Positions 21,511-33,120 are shown, counted from the stretch's first letter. The stretch: DNA of 64,000 bases from Pseudo-nitzschia pungens (GCA_037355855.1 CM074762.1:4774001-4838000); one strand, 5' to 3'. The notes: generated from the letters alone by a model not told the origin. Program-made: numbers and translations.

Positions 21511-22635
21511 TGAAGATATTCAAGATGGTGCTATGGACTGTGCTAAGGCTCCTGTGTAGGGAACTGTACTGAGGCTACAGGTATTAGCCTCCAGTAACTG
21601 TCTACAACAAGGTGCTATGGCTGTATGCTAAACCCTTAGCATCAGCAGGCTTGGCATCAGGCTTAGCAACAGGCTTATTCCAAGAAGGTGCTATGGGGTG
21701 CTAACTCCAAGTTACCAGGGTCCTTATGTAGGATTCGTACCGGTTACAAGGACCCAGGTATAGCACTGCTGCTGCTAGGAGCACACTGTAGCATAGTGCT
21801 ACAGTATGTTGATTATTCACCACCTTCCTCCAAGATGCTAAGGCTACTGTGTAGGAATCTGTACCGGAGCTACAGGTAGCAACAAGAGTTATCTACAAGA
21901 TCCAAGGCTTAGCATCAGGCTTAGCATCAGGCTTAGCAACAGGCTTAGAAAAAACGCTATGGGGTGCTACAGTCAAGTGACCCGGGTCATCGTGTAGGAT
22001 TTGTACCAGTTACAAAACCACGGGCACAGCATCTGCTAGCACACGCTGTAGCACAGTGCTACAAGGTTAGGGTTGCTAATGCTAACCAAAGATTTGGTGT
22101 GCTAACCTACCATGCTACCCTTGGGGTATGGTCGGTACTGTACGATCTGTACAATAACCGGATACCCGACCCAGGCAGTTGCAAGCAAGCAAGCGCTAAC
22201 GCTACTCCGTACGCTAGCGCTAACGCGACTCTGTAGTAGGCTACAATACTCCGCTATGCTAATCCACTATGCTACGATACTATGTACAAATTTACAGGAT
22301 TACAGTACTGGGTGGATACGAGACAGCGAGTTCTCCCTTATTAGATCCAATACTACAGAGCTCAGCGCTCAGCGCTTTGCTCACTCTTTTCTTTTCTATG
22401 TAAAATAAACACCATCATGCCCTCCACTTTACCACGATCGATCCTGATGTACCTCTAGGGGAGTATCTTGTAGTATTTGAGTGTATGTAATAGCGTTCAA
22501 ACAGTATTCTCTGTAGTCTCACCATTTGCCAGCAAACAATGTGCTGTTATTGTTGTTGCTGTTCGATGTTTAAACACTATTTCAGTTACAATTAATTCCT
22601 ACAAATCGAAAGTGCCGACGGGCAATATCAATGCA
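21511..22635 (+). repeat. Element B 5' LTR
   Basis: Starts TGAAGATATTCAAGATGG and ends GGCAATATCAATGCA, the same ends as the A LTR in opposite orientation. It is ~1.1 kb, longer and clearly more diverged from the A LTRs than those are from each other. A 66-bp spacer (21445-21510) separates it from A's target duplication. Confidence 0.75.
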
Positions 22636-23504
22636 GCAGTTTATCAGACCCACCGCTTGAACCACTACAAACGGGGACGCCGGCTAGAGTGTGTGAAGAA
22701 ACCCAGTCTGTTGATTGCCACTGCTGGCATCCATGCCTTCACTTGGATGTAAAAAATCAGTTGTACTGCTGGACCAGCAACTGACATCGCGAGATCCCTG
22801 ATGTTAATGGGGAGCCCTTCCCCGCTAACAGTCAATGCGCAAACTGACCGGAGCCCACACATCCACCTCTGGGGTCTATTGGTACATGAAATACAGTAGC
22901 TAAGCGTGATGGTGGCACCATGGAGGCTCGGTCTGGGAAGGGGAAGGAGCAAGACAGATGTGGGAGAGCAACATCCATGATTCCCTCTTAATTTCACCTA
23001 CAGGATTCAAGGGGGCGCACATTACCAAGGATGGAACTGCACACTGGAAAAGAACTTCCCGGGAGACAGAACGCCATGTAGGGATCTTCCAGTGAGACCA
23101 CGGTCCAGCAGAACAATGGACATTACGTCAGGACCATCCAATGAAAATAATGAGGCCACGATATGTCGCCTCCATCTGCCATGTCATTAATTTCGATTTT
23201 TAGCCAAGGGATCTTCAACCAGACCATGCAACTTGAATGCAACTGACACCGGAACTTGCTATGCCCCCTGTCCAAGTTCCTGGTTGGAATCAGAACTAGA
23301 AGGAGCAAGAAGAACCCTGAGGTCAGTCATACCTCAAAATCAGATCGAGTCAGAGCAGAGAGACCAAATAGAAGAATCCCTTCTTTCAATCAACATGAAA
23401 CCATTCTTTTGGTTGAAACAGTTCCCGCCACAAAAGAATTTGGTTCAGAAAACTGAAGCAAGTTAGTACCTTCCAAGTATCAGATTTAACGAGTCAAGTC
23501 AACC
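22636..23504 (+). other. Element B 5' leader
   Basis: Aligns with A's leader. The PBS-like 'TTTATCAGACCCACC' lies at ~22640-22654. It ends with 'CGCCACAAAAGAATTTGGTT' (~23428-23447), also found just upstream of A's gag. Confidence 0.6.
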
Positions 23505-24251
23505 ATGGCCAAGCAAACCAGAAGCCAAGCCGCCACAGCTGCTGCTGCCATCGCTGCTGCTGCCATCGCTGCTGCTGCTGCTGCGAATTCTGCCCCTGGA
23601 GCCGGCGCTCCTGCCGCTGGAGGCGCTCCTGTCCCTGGAGCCGGTCCTGTTCCTGGAGTTGTCAGACGTGCCCCTGGTGTTGCTGCCGGTGCTACCCCTG
23701 GCGTTGCTGCTGGTGTTCCCCCGGGTGTTGCTGCCACCAGTGTTGCCCCTGGAGTTAGTACTGCTGTTGGTGTTGGAGTCCCCCCTGTTCCAAACAATGC
23801 TGGAGCCCCTGCTGGAGCCCCTGCTGGAGCCCCTGCTGGAGCCCCTGCTGGAGCCCCTGCTGGAGCCCCTGCTGGAGCCCCTGCTGGACCCCCTGCTGGA
23901 CCCCCTGCTGGACCCCCTGCTGGACCCCCTGCTGGACCCCCTGCTGGACCCCCTGCTGGACCCCCTGCTGGACCCCCTGCTGGACCCCCTGCTGGACCCC
24001 CTGCTGGAGCCATTGGAGTTCCCCCTGCTGGGGTCCCCCCTACTGCTGGTGGCGCTGCTGCCCCTTTTGGCGTCTCCAGATTCCAGGAAGGCCCCAACGT
24101 TAACATCCAACCAAGATCTGAGATCATCATGCTCGCTGTTGCTGAAGAGATGAGAGCAATGCACAATGAAGCTGCAGCTCAAGACGCTGCATCTGAAGCG
24201 CGTGTTGCCGCCGCTATTGCTGCTGCTGCTGCTGCCGCTCCTGCTCCTGCC

Positions 24252-24310
<59 letters not shown>

Positions 24311-24422
24311 AACTAGAACCACTGTATCCGCCCATGCCCTCCAAGCCCATGCTACAGCCCAAGCCAATGGTGGCATCTCTGGATACTGCAAGGGAGCGAG
24401 ACCTCCACAAGATCTTTGTTAA
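23505..24422 (+). pseudogene. Element B gag (repeat-expanded, frameshifted)
   Basis: Starts MAKQTRSQ. The first third is Ala/Pro/Gly-rich; a 12-bp unit coding for Ala-Gly-(Ala/Pro)-Pro is tandemly repeated ~17 times (23800-24010). The conserved 'FGVSRFQEGPNV' and 'RSEIIMLAVAEEMRAMHNEAA' follow, then a second repeat, six-base CTCCTG units giving (AP)n (24238-24310), and 'LQAHATAQANGGISGY'. A frameshift near 24385 then leads to a premature end. Homologous gag sequence continues in another frame (DLHKIF...TADELFRNGL) to 24522. Confidence 0.75.
23800..24010. repeat. 12-bp tandem repeat in B gag
   Basis: Consecutive GGAGCCCCTGCT and then GGACCCCCTGCT units, about 17, remain in frame and expand the gag low-complexity linker relative to element A. 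Confidence 0.85.
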
Positions 24423-26732
24423 CTTCTTCAGCAACAAGGATACGGCGGATGAATTGTTCCGGAATGGCCTAGACAGCATCAAAGCGATCCGAGATCAATC
24501 CAAGAAGGAACTTCCAAAGTAACTTTGTGACTTCAATGGAGACCATCACCCATTGTGCCCAAACCCTGATGAGGTATTCATCGGACTTGGATTCAAACGG
24601 TCTATCAAAATATTTCCGGAATGGATCTGCTACCAACCACTCATTGGTATCAAGCCTACAGCCCATACCTTGCTCAGTGATCCACTTGCAGCTGAACGGA
24701 CCCGCGCCCACATACATGGAATGGATACTGCAGACAAGGAACCAACCACGGGAACCACTGCTTTGCCAAAGCTTACGAACCTTGATACAGCCTACACCAC
24801 GCCTGATGGGAAAGTTTGGTTGATCTATTTCCATGAAGCCCTGTATTTTGGTGACAAGTTGTCCAAGAGCTTGATCTGTCTGAATCAGATACGAGACTGC
24901 CATCCCAATCACGTTGACGAGACCCCCAGGCAATATGATCCGATGTCCAGCCACTCCATCCATATCAACAATACCAGTCTGGAAGACCCCCATGCTGGGC
25001 AGACCCTCGACATCAAGCTTATGCTTGATGGGGTTGTATCCTATTTCCCTTCCCGCAAGTCGACCAATCAGGAGATGGCCACCTGTGACCATGTCGTCGC
25101 TACACAAGATGTCCCTTGGAATCTGAACAGCAAGAAGTTTGAACAAGCCGAACAAGCCATCAACGGCTCTCATCCATTGAATTATCTGACGGTGTCTGTC
25201 CTTCGTGCAGAGCCCAAGACAAACAAGCACAAGTTGGAGCCCATTGAAACGAGGTCCAATTTCAGTCCCCATTTGTACGACGAGCCCCTTTGAAGAGACG
25301 AACTGATCCTGCCACCGCATGATTCCTACAAGAAGTACAAGCTGCGGAGTCTTCAGCAACTTTGTACCCGCCATGATTTGACTCCATGTGTGATTGCCTC
25401 TGACTCCCATTTGGATGCACGGCTATCTTCCCTCTATTTGGACAATCATTTCAAGACCTGCGGGGACGGAGACAAGGATGCAGTACCAAGTCTTAAAATC
25501 AACGCCCTGCATACTCCGTTGTACAAGCGCGCCTACACTGATGGCTGCGACTGCTTTGAATTGGATCCCTGTTGCAGAGACTCTTCTGTCTGTCTGTCAT
25601 CCATCTACAAGCATGTTTGATGGGAAGATGCAGTCAACCAAGTTGATCCTGAACTCAATATGATCTCCAGACGAAAGAAGTGGAGCCCAAGAACTGACAC
25701 CAAGTGCTACTGCAAGATTGATTCAGACCGTCTGTCCAAGATTTGGGATGTATCTCCAAGAAAGACTGTGGACACTCTTCGAGTCACAATGCAGAAAGGA
25801 TTTTGGAACCCACTACATCCCCTTGTTTGCTGACTGCCTACTCAGAGCTTTTGAAACAAGCGCGTTGCTGCTGGGAAATGGTACACCGATACCTGGATAG
25901 CAAAGGTCCCAAGCATCATGCAACAAGATTTGGCCGCCCAAGTTTTCAGCAATGGTAAGGGCTATGAGGAGTTCATACCTATCCAAGGCAAGAAGCAAGC
26001 CTATGAGGGCCTGAAGATCTTCATTCACAATGTTGGGATCCCTGAGCACTTGATATCTGACAGAGCCCGCAAGCAAGGTGCAGCTTTGACTTACAAGACT
26101 CCATGGAACAAGGTCGTCAGCAAGAATCACATCCACCAGACTTTCATCCAGCCAAGTTGCTGTCCCTTCCAGAATTGTGCGGAGCTCAGCATCGGTCATA
26201 TCAGCAGAAGCATCCGCAAGAAGACGGCCCGGAAGCGATCCCCCAAGCGCCTGTGGGCTTTCTGCGGTGAGCTTGTTGCTGCAATCCGACAACGCACAGC
26301 TTCCAGTGATCCTACGACAATGGGACGAACTCCGTTCAAGATGGTAGTACATGGGTACATGCCAGACATATCCCTATACCAAGCCCATGAATGGTATGAT
26401 TTCGTCTATTGGGTTGACCTCTCTGATGGTACTGAGAAGCTGGGACAATGGCTAGGTCTGTGCGGTGACCAATTTGGAGGTGGAGACTGCTGGTGCCACT
26501 GGATTCTGACTGAAGCAGCGATGCCTGTAAGCACTAACATAGTCTGTGCTGTTACTGAAGAGGAATGGCAATCCCACAATGTCAAGCAGTATATGGACTC
26601 ATTTGACCAAGCAGTGGAATCGAAGATCGGGGACAAGGTTGAGGATACCAACGCAAAGTTTCAAGTAACCTACCCTGATCCCCCTGTGGAACTATTTGAG
26701 GGACACGCAGCCAGAACGATGGGAACTCGCCG
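24423..26732 (+). pseudogene. Element B gag-pol remnant
   Basis: Homology to A continues through gag ('YQPLIGIKPTAHTLLSD') to 'LPKLTNLD', which is joined directly to the protease-region sequence 'TAYTTPDGKVWLIYFHEALYFGDKL'. In A these are ~400 codons apart, so the protease catalytic DSH and gag C-terminus have been deleted. Downstream, integrase motifs remain: 'FSNGKGYEEF', 'LISDRARK' (second Asp) and 'NCAELSIGHISR' (Glu). Several stops (e.g. 25291, 25618, 25831) break the frame. The coding stops at 26732 where element C is inserted. Confidence 0.8.
26728..26732. repeat. Target duplication CGCCG of element C (left)
   Basis: CGCCG occurs at 26728-26732 and 45678-45682. Removing C plus one copy rejoins B's coding sequence: 'EL' before and 'AEPEAS' after, as in element A. 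Confidence 0.9.
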
Positions 26733-26781
26733 TGTAACATGCTAGCGTAGGCTAGTAGTGTTACGAATTAATAATTAACCG
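26733..26781 (+). repeat. Element C 5' LTR, first 49 bp
   Basis: Identical in layout to 45367-45415 (TGTAACATGCTAGCG... AATTAACC). It ends with AACCG, the duplicated target of D. Confidence 0.9.
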
Positions 26782-26782
26782 T

Positions 26783-27234
26783 AACAACACGAAACAGGGT
26801 TGTTAAATATAAAAAACAGAAACTGCGCATAAAACCGCGCGCGGAGTCGTACAGAGCACTATATCTGCTCCGACCGCGAGCATGGAGTCTTACACGTGGA
26901 GTTGTACTGAGCATCGCTCCAACCACGCGCATGGAGTCATATGGATATATGCCCGTGACCATGCTTAAGACCATGCAAAACTATACGTCACTGAATAAAC
27001 AGAGCAAACACATACAAATACATAAGAACGAATACATACGAGCTCAGCGAGTTATGCGAGCACGAGATCGTTGGCCAAGTGTTAAGCGATCCTCGCTAAC
27101 CAATTCAATCGCTGACACACAGTCACTTCAATCGCTGACACACAGTCACACAGACTGATCGAGTGTTAACACAGAAAACACATGATTCGCTAGATAAAAA
27201 CACTAAGCTCATAATTCCAGTTAAACAACTTGTT
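26783..27234 (+). repeat. D LTR 1
   Basis: 452 bp with inverted ends AACAA...TTGTT. It includes the sequence 'CTGACACACAGTCAC' twice in tandem near its end. Confidence 0.9.
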
Positions 27235-27363
27235 GATTAACAGTCGCAGATTGACAATACTCTACCATTCGCGTTGTTCGATACTCAACGATTCGAAACA
27301 CGCGATTTTAGTTTTTACTGGAAAACTACGTTATTACAATACACTCACATACTTAAAACAATT

Positions 27364-30300
27364 ATGACGACCGCCGCACCGAACGAAGAAACACCCGTAG
27401 TCGAAACACCCCCCGCCAATACCAATGAAGAAATATCCAACGACCATACGAACGAAGAAACATCGAATACGAATACAATGCTGAAGGTACTCAACAACAC
27501 CGACTCAGACCAAAGCGATTCGTATTGGGACCGATCTCTTCTGCTGAAGGGGATCAAGTGGATGTTCACCCCGACGTTCGCACTACAACGGATTAAAAAC
27601 AACAATCACCTCGAAGAACAGATTAAAAACAACAATCACCTTGAAGAACAAATTAAAGAGCTGAAGAAGGCGCTCGAAAAGAAAGAAGAACGCGACGACC
27701 AGATTGCTGAACTTAGGAAGGCCCTAGAGACGAAAGAGAAAGAAGAAAGAGACAACGAGATAAAGGAACTTAAGAAGGCCCTAGAAAAGAAGGAAGAAGC
27801 CCTGGAAAAGAAGGAAGAGAGAGACGGCTTCCAGTCGCTACGTGTAGGAGATGTGAAACCATTTGACGGCAACGAATTACACTGGGTGAAATGGAAGGCA
27901 GAGGCCGAAAGTATCCTATATGGGACAGGGTTCCAGAAAGTTATGGATAGCAGAATTGAAGCAGATAAGGATCCAAACAGGAACAACGTTCTGTTTTCCA
28001 CGTTAGCATCAGCAACCTGCAACGGAAGCGCATACTCAAAAATCAATCAACACCGAACAGATGGACACGGCGCATGGCAGAAACTCCTTGATTGGTACGA
28101 CGACGAATCACAGCTGGAGACCCACGCAGATACCCTACGTATCAAGCTGCAAAACGTCAAACTCTACGAAGGCGGCAATATCTCTGACTACATCAATCGG
28201 TTCGAGTTGATCTATTATGAACTCAACCGTATCCCGACGTTCGGAATGCACGAATCAGAAGGCAAAGGTTTATTTATTCGGAATATACACGACCAATCCC
28301 TGGATTATACCAAACGCTACATGGAACAAAACAAATCCAGGCTCAAGATCCAAGATCTGGTTATGGAGCTCCGAAACGAGGAGAAAGTGGCGCTCCGCAA
28401 TAGGATACTCCGACAAGGGGAAGCTAAACGTCGCCAAGAACTGATGTATTATTCCGGGAAGCGCCGTCGGGTAGAAGGAACATTGGAATCAGAATCCGCT
28501 TCTCTTCCCAGTACGTTACACCCTAATCTTATTGGAATCCTTCGTATCCCCCCAGATCTTTGGAGAAGCCTGAAATCCGACCACCAAAAATATGTCCTTG
28601 AGTACAATACTGCCGTGCGCCACAAGATGTCCCCGGGAGAATACCCCAAGCCTCTTGCGGGAGTCAACATTGGTGAGCCCAAAGATGATGGGATGGGGAA
28701 CACCGATGTCCCCCGGCGCGTTCGATCGCGTGATTCGGGACGCCAACGCCGAGTTCGACGGATCATGTTAGATACTTGTCAGGATCCAGACCAGCCAGTG
28801 GAGAAGCCTGTGGAGATGTCACTGCCTCCTCCACCTAGTGGTCCCCCCGCGCCCCCCGGGCAAGCAGATACTACCGACGACCCCGGGCAAGCAGATCCTA
28901 CCGACGACCACAGCCTTGGGTCTATTGATGACTCTGAACTGTTTCCCCCCGGGTCCCTTCCTTTAAAGGCCATCCGCTTCCATATGGTTGAGAGGGGGAA
29001 AGAGCATGAAGAGATGCAGACGTTACAGCACCAAGAAGAGCAGCAACAACAAGCCCCAGCATCTCCCCCAGCGGTTCCAACCGATACTCCAGCTCAAGCT
29101 GCCGGCCCACGTCGAAGCCGAAGACTACAAGCACTCACCATTCTAAAGACAACGCGACGTTTCCCGATGAAAATTTCCAAGGGAGAAAATATTGCAATTA
29201 TGGATAGTGGAGGTGGAAACCGACCTACTGTGACAGAAAAGGCTTGGATCAAAGTTGGAGGAGAGACAGGATTGACCTCAGCCGTAAAGCCTTTCATGTC
29301 AAGTGATGTGATGGATGGACACCCAGTGGTGAGTGCAGTAACGAAGGCCATAATTCCTGGGAGAGAAGACCCGGTTCTCCTGTTGGTGCATTATGCCACC
29401 TACATTGCTGAAGACCGGGACAGCACTGAAGGCGAGTCTCTGTTAACATCCATCGACATGGGAGACCACGGCGTCCGAGTTGGAGTCCAACCCCAGTACC
29501 CAGATTGCGGAATTACGATTGGGAATACGTTCCTACCTTTTTGGCATGATGAAGAGAAAGTGTTTTTCAAGTTATCCAAACCAACAGAGGGTGACATGGA
29601 ATCTCTGGAGCTGTTTGAGTTGAATTCCCCAGCACCACCAGATCTCAGGGAATATCCTATGCTTCGACGCAAAAGGAATTTTCAAAAGTTCAGTTTTGCT
29701 CAACTCCCCATGCTGGAATTAAGGAAGAGAATGGCAATGCTCCCTGAAAGAGTGGTGAAGAAAACGTTAGAGAATACAACCCAATTCTATACAGAGATCG
29801 AAGAAGAGAACAGAGATATCCCCAGGAAGCACTACAGGAAGCGTTTCAGAGGCTTTCATTACCCCAGACAGAATGAACCAGTCGCCACTGACTATACATT
29901 TTTCTCTGAAAAGACCAGTCAAGGACATAATGGAGGTCAATTTTTCTCTGGTGTGAAGTCCAAGAAGTGGTCTTTCCACCCACTTAAGCAAGTGTCCCAA
30001 TGTACTACTGCCTTGAAAGACTACCTCAGGGAGCACGGCGCGCCAGACACATTAATCAGTGACAATGCACAAGCTGAAACGGGCGTGAAATGGAGTGAAG
30101 TGTTGAGGGAAGCTAGAGTTGCCACCAGATCCAGGACAAGCCAACCATATCACCCACACCAAAATCCAGCTGAACCTGAATGGGGAAGACTCAGCAAGAT
30201 GATATCTAACTGCCTCACCATGTTCAAAGCCCCCAAATCCTTGGCGCATTGGTGTGCTAAATGGGTCTGTCAAGTGAATAATGTTTGCTCGCGTGCATCT

Positions 30301-33021
30301 TTGAATTGGAAAACACCATCCGAAGTCTCGAATGGATGGACCCCTGATATCTCACACTTGCGCTTCCATTTTTACGAGCCCATCTGGTATTATCAGCCCC
30401 AGAACAAGACGCCCAAAGAGAGTATGTTGAAGGGGAGATTTCTGGCTTTTGCAGATTCTTGTGGGGATGCCATGACCTATTATATCCTGACAGAACCAGA
30501 TACTAAGAAGACCAAGCGACAGATCCTCATGCGTTCGGTGGTCAGAACCAGACGGGAGAATATTGGTACCAACAAGGAAGTCTTCACTGATGATCCAAGC
30601 AAGTTTGAATTAACAGTTGCCGAGAAAGAAAGGACTATCATTGAAAGTACTGATGAAGTGCCCATCCTAGTTTCCGGGGAGGAATTTGCAGCTGATTCAA
30701 CAGGCATGGAACACTCTACGAGTAATTTGGAGACCTATTTGAAACAGAATTTTGAAACCAAGGATGACGACATGGATGCAGGAGGTACACCAGACATGGA
30801 AGATTCAGACGAGTCGGATATTGGAGTCGAAGAAGAAGAGGAAGCCAGCGCTGAACAAGATGAAGAGGAAGCACTACCAAAAGACCTTGATTGCACCAAC
30901 AACGCAGAGTCCCACCTGGATATCCTGGAAAGCACCGACCAGAACTTGACCAGTGAATTCAGAAAGATCTTGAATCACCATTGGAAGGAAGGCATGTTGA
31001 TTTTCAAGGCACAGTTTGTCACAGATGTTGGCACAGTTGTCATGGATATTCCACTCACTGTTTTGCAAAAAGATCAACCAGTCGCTTGTGCCAAATATAT
31101 CAAGATGTACATTGTGGAGAACAGCAGCAGGAGAGCGAGCGGTCCATTGGGGACATGGGCTGATTCGGTTTTGAAAGAAAACAGTAATATCGTGAGGAGA
31201 CTCAGGAGAATCAGGTCAGCTGCATCCCATCAGCACCAAGTCAAGCTCCCAAAGAAACTTCGAAGATCCATCCAGAACCCTAGCAAGAAGAAGAAAAGGT
31301 TGCTATCCAGGAATCAACGGCTGGCAGCAAAGAAACAAAGAGAGAAATTTGGTATTAAGATCCCAAGCACTTACCAACAGTGTGTACAGTTTGATTTGGA
31401 AGCAGGCAACAGAAAGTGGCAAGAAAGCATTGAAAAAGAGATGCAGAACCTGGAGAGATTAAAGTGCTTTAAATTCCACCATCCGGATACTGAGTTTCCT
31501 GCATCTGAAGGTTGGCAAGAAGCGAAGCTGAAAATGATATGGGATGTCAAAAGTGAAGATAGAAGATACAAATCCCGTCTAGTTGCAGGAGGGCATTTGG
31601 TTGATTCAAGTAACGTCAATACCTATTCAAGCCAGGTGGACAGTCTCTCAGTATTCTTTTTATTCCTTATTGCACAACATCAGAAATTGGATCTCATGAC
31701 AGCTGATGTAGGCAATGCGTTCCCCACTGCTCCGAACCAAGAGAAAGTGTGGTGCTGGGCAGACGACGTGTTTGGAGAGAACAAAGGGAGCAAAGTAGAG
31801 ATCCAACGTGCCCTTTATGGCCTGGCTGGAAGTAGCAGAGCCTACATGGATTTCTTTGCTGATACACTTGCAGGTTTAGGATTCAGACCCTCCCGCGCTG
31901 ACCCTGACCTATGGATGAGACAAGAACCAGAAGGAGAAGGTTACTGTTACATTGCAACCCATGTTGACGATCTGATTGTGGTTGCAAAGAAACCCCAAGA
32001 TTGGATCTCTTTGATTGAACAGGAGTTCGCCCTGAGGAATATTGAGAAGGAGCCAAAGTATTACCTTGGCACCAGCGTCCGGAAAATCAAGGATGGAAGG
32101 ATTCTCCTGAATTCAGGCTCATATATCACAGAAGTTCTTCGGAAGTATGAAATCAAGCATGGGCTTACTTTGCACAAGAATCCAATCCCTATGCCCACGA
32201 AATGCAGACCTGAAGAAGATACCTCAGAGTTTTTAGATCCGGCAGGACACAAGGAATTCCAGCATATCATCGGCCTGTGCCAATGGGTGATTCTGACCGG
32301 TAGGATTGATATAGGGTATGCGGTGTCATCACTTTCGAGGTTCTCAGCAAGTCCACGGAAGAATCATCTCGAAATGGCAAGATATATATTGGGTTACCTG
32401 AAGAAATACAAGCATAAGGGATTGGTGATTGACGCAAGACCCCCAAGAACTACCATGGATGAAGAGCCTACGAGAATGGAAGACTTTACCCACCAATATA
32501 AATACTACAAGGAAGAGCTGGATCCGATGTTTCCCATCCCAAAAGTCAAAGAACTACAGATCACCATCTTCTGTGACAGTGATCATGCACATGACTTGGT
32601 AACTGGAAGAAGTATCACAGGGCTCCTCGCGTTTGTTGGTTCCACTCCAGTATATTGGAAATCTAAACGGCAAACTTCAGTACATACCAGTACTTTTGGA
32701 GCAGAGTTCACAGCCTTGAAGGACGCAGTGGCCCTCGCAATCAGATTGAGATACCATTTGAGATCCATGGGAGTTGCTGTGACTAAACCAGCGGATATCT
32801 ATGTGGACAACAAGAGTGTGGTTTTAAACTCAACCAATCCTGCAAGTTCCCTGAACAAGAAATCCATTGCATTGGCATACCATTTCGTGAGACAACACCA
32901 AGCAGGAAAAGTGATCTCTGTAAACCATATCAGATCAGAAGATAACTATGCAGATATTCTTACCAAGGCTCTCCCCCAAACGGCTTTCCATAGTCTTATC
33001 AACGAATTTATGACCAAATAA
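27364..33021 (+). CDS. D unit 1 gag-pol polyprotein (Copia)
   Basis: One uninterrupted frame of 1,885 residues from the Met MTTAAPNEE at 27364; the frame is open to an earlier Met at 27274, which would start only ~40 bp after the LTR. Gag has a long charged coiled coil (roughly residues 80-155, ELKKALEKKEE repeats) and no zinc knuckle that I can find. Protease Asp lies in 'IMDSGGG' (~614). Integrase has Asp in 'ATDYTFF' (~843), Asp in 'LISDNAQ' and Glu in 'NPAEPEWGR'. RT has 'TADVGNAFPTAP' and HVDD (~1533) in place of YVDD. RNase H has 'FCDSDHAHD', 'GAEFTAL' and 'YVDNKSVV'. The order is Copia and the coding is intact, so the unit may be active or recently so. Confidence 0.92.
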   Translation: MTTAAPNEETPVVETPPANTNEEISNDHTNEETSNTNTMLKVLNNTDSDQSDSYWDRSLLLKGIKWMFTPTFALQRIKNNNHLEEQIKNNNHLEEQIKELKKALEKKEERDDQIAELRKALETKEKEERDNEIKELKKALEKKEEALEKKEERDGFQSLRVGDVKPFDGNELHWVKWKAEAESILYGTGFQKVMDSRIEADKDPNRNNVLFSTLASATCNGSAYSKINQHRTDGHGAWQKLLDWYDDESQLETHADTLRIKLQNVKLYEGGNISDYINRFELIYYELNRIPTFGMHESEGKGLFIRNIHDQSLDYTKRYMEQNKSRLKIQDLVMELRNEEKVALRNRILRQGEAKRRQELMYYSGKRRRVEGTLESESASLPSTLHPNLIGILRIPPDLWRSLKSDHQKYVLEYNTAVRHKMSPGEYPKPLAGVNIGEPKDDGMGNTDVPRRVRSRDSGRQRRVRRIMLDTCQDPDQPVEKPVEMSLPPPPSGPPAPPGQADTTDDPGQADPTDDHSLGSIDDSELFPPGSLPLKAIRFHMVERGKEHEEMQTLQHQEEQQQQAPASPPAVPTDTPAQAAGPRRSRRLQALTILKTTRRFPMKISKGENIAIMDSGGGNRPTVTEKAWIKVGGETGLTSAVKPFMSSDVMDGHPVVSAVTKAIIPGREDPVLLLVHYATYIAEDRDSTEGESLLTSIDMGDHGVRVGVQPQYPDCGITIGNTFLPFWHDEEKVFFKLSKPTEGDMESLELFELNSPAPPDLREYPMLRRKRNFQKFSFAQLPMLELRKRMAMLPERVVKKTLENTTQFYTEIEEENRDIPRKHYRKRFRGFHYPRQNEPVATDYTFFSEKTSQGHNGGQFFSGVKSKKWSFHPLKQVSQCTTALKDYLREHGAPDTLISDNAQAETGVKWSEVLREARVATRSRTSQPYHPHQNPAEPEWGRLSKMISNCLTMFKAPKSLAHWCAKWVCQVNNVCSRASLNWKTPSEVSNGWTPDISHLRFHFYEPIWYYQPQNKTPKESMLKGRFLAFADSCGDAMTYYILTEPDTKKTKRQILMRSVVRTRRENIGTNKEVFTDDPSKFELTVAEKERTIIESTDEVPILVSGEEFAADSTGMEHSTSNLETYLKQNFETKDDDMDAGGTPDMEDSDESDIGVEEEEEASAEQDEEEALPKDLDCTNNAESHLDILESTDQNLTSEFRKILNHHWKEGMLIFKAQFVTDVGTVVMDIPLTVLQKDQPVACAKYIKMYIVENSSRRASGPLGTWADSVLKENSNIVRRLRRIRSAASHQHQVKLPKKLRRSIQNPSKKKKRLLSRNQRLAAKKQREKFGIKIPSTYQQCVQFDLEAGNRKWQESIEKEMQNLERLKCFKFHHPDTEFPASEGWQEAKLKMIWDVKSEDRRYKSRLVAGGHLVDSSNVNTYSSQVDSLSVFFLFLIAQHQKLDLMTADVGNAFPTAPNQEKVWCWADDVFGENKGSKVEIQRALYGLAGSSRAYMDFFADTLAGLGFRPSRADPDLWMRQEPEGEGYCYIATHVDDLIVVAKKPQDWISLIEQEFALRNIEKEPKYYLGTSVRKIKDGRILLNSGSYITEVLRKYEIKHGLTLHKNPIPMPTKCRPEEDTSEFLDPAGHKEFQHIIGLCQWVILTGRIDIGYAVSSLSRFSASPRKNHLEMARYILGYLKKYKHKGLVIDARPPRTTMDEEPTRMEDFTHQYKYYKEELDPMFPIPKVKELQITIFCDSDHAHDLVTGRSITGLLAFVGSTPVYWKSKRQTSVHTSTFGAEFTALKDAVALAIRLRYHLRSMGVAVTKPADIYVDNKSVVLNSTNPASSLNKKSIALAYHFVRQHQAGKVISVNHIRSEDNYADILTKALPQTAFHSLINEFMTK

Positions 33022-33120
33022 GTTAAGTACTTACTAATCCTTTAAAGAGTTTCATTGAAAAACAGAACAATAACATGTGCCTCAGCAATCCTGTTTTCTT
33101 TCAGCACACATTAAGGAGGG

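Noticed and set aside
24166..24522. Poly-Leu open frame in B
   Set aside because: Alternate frame of the CTCCTG repeat in gag; gag itself is the supported reading.
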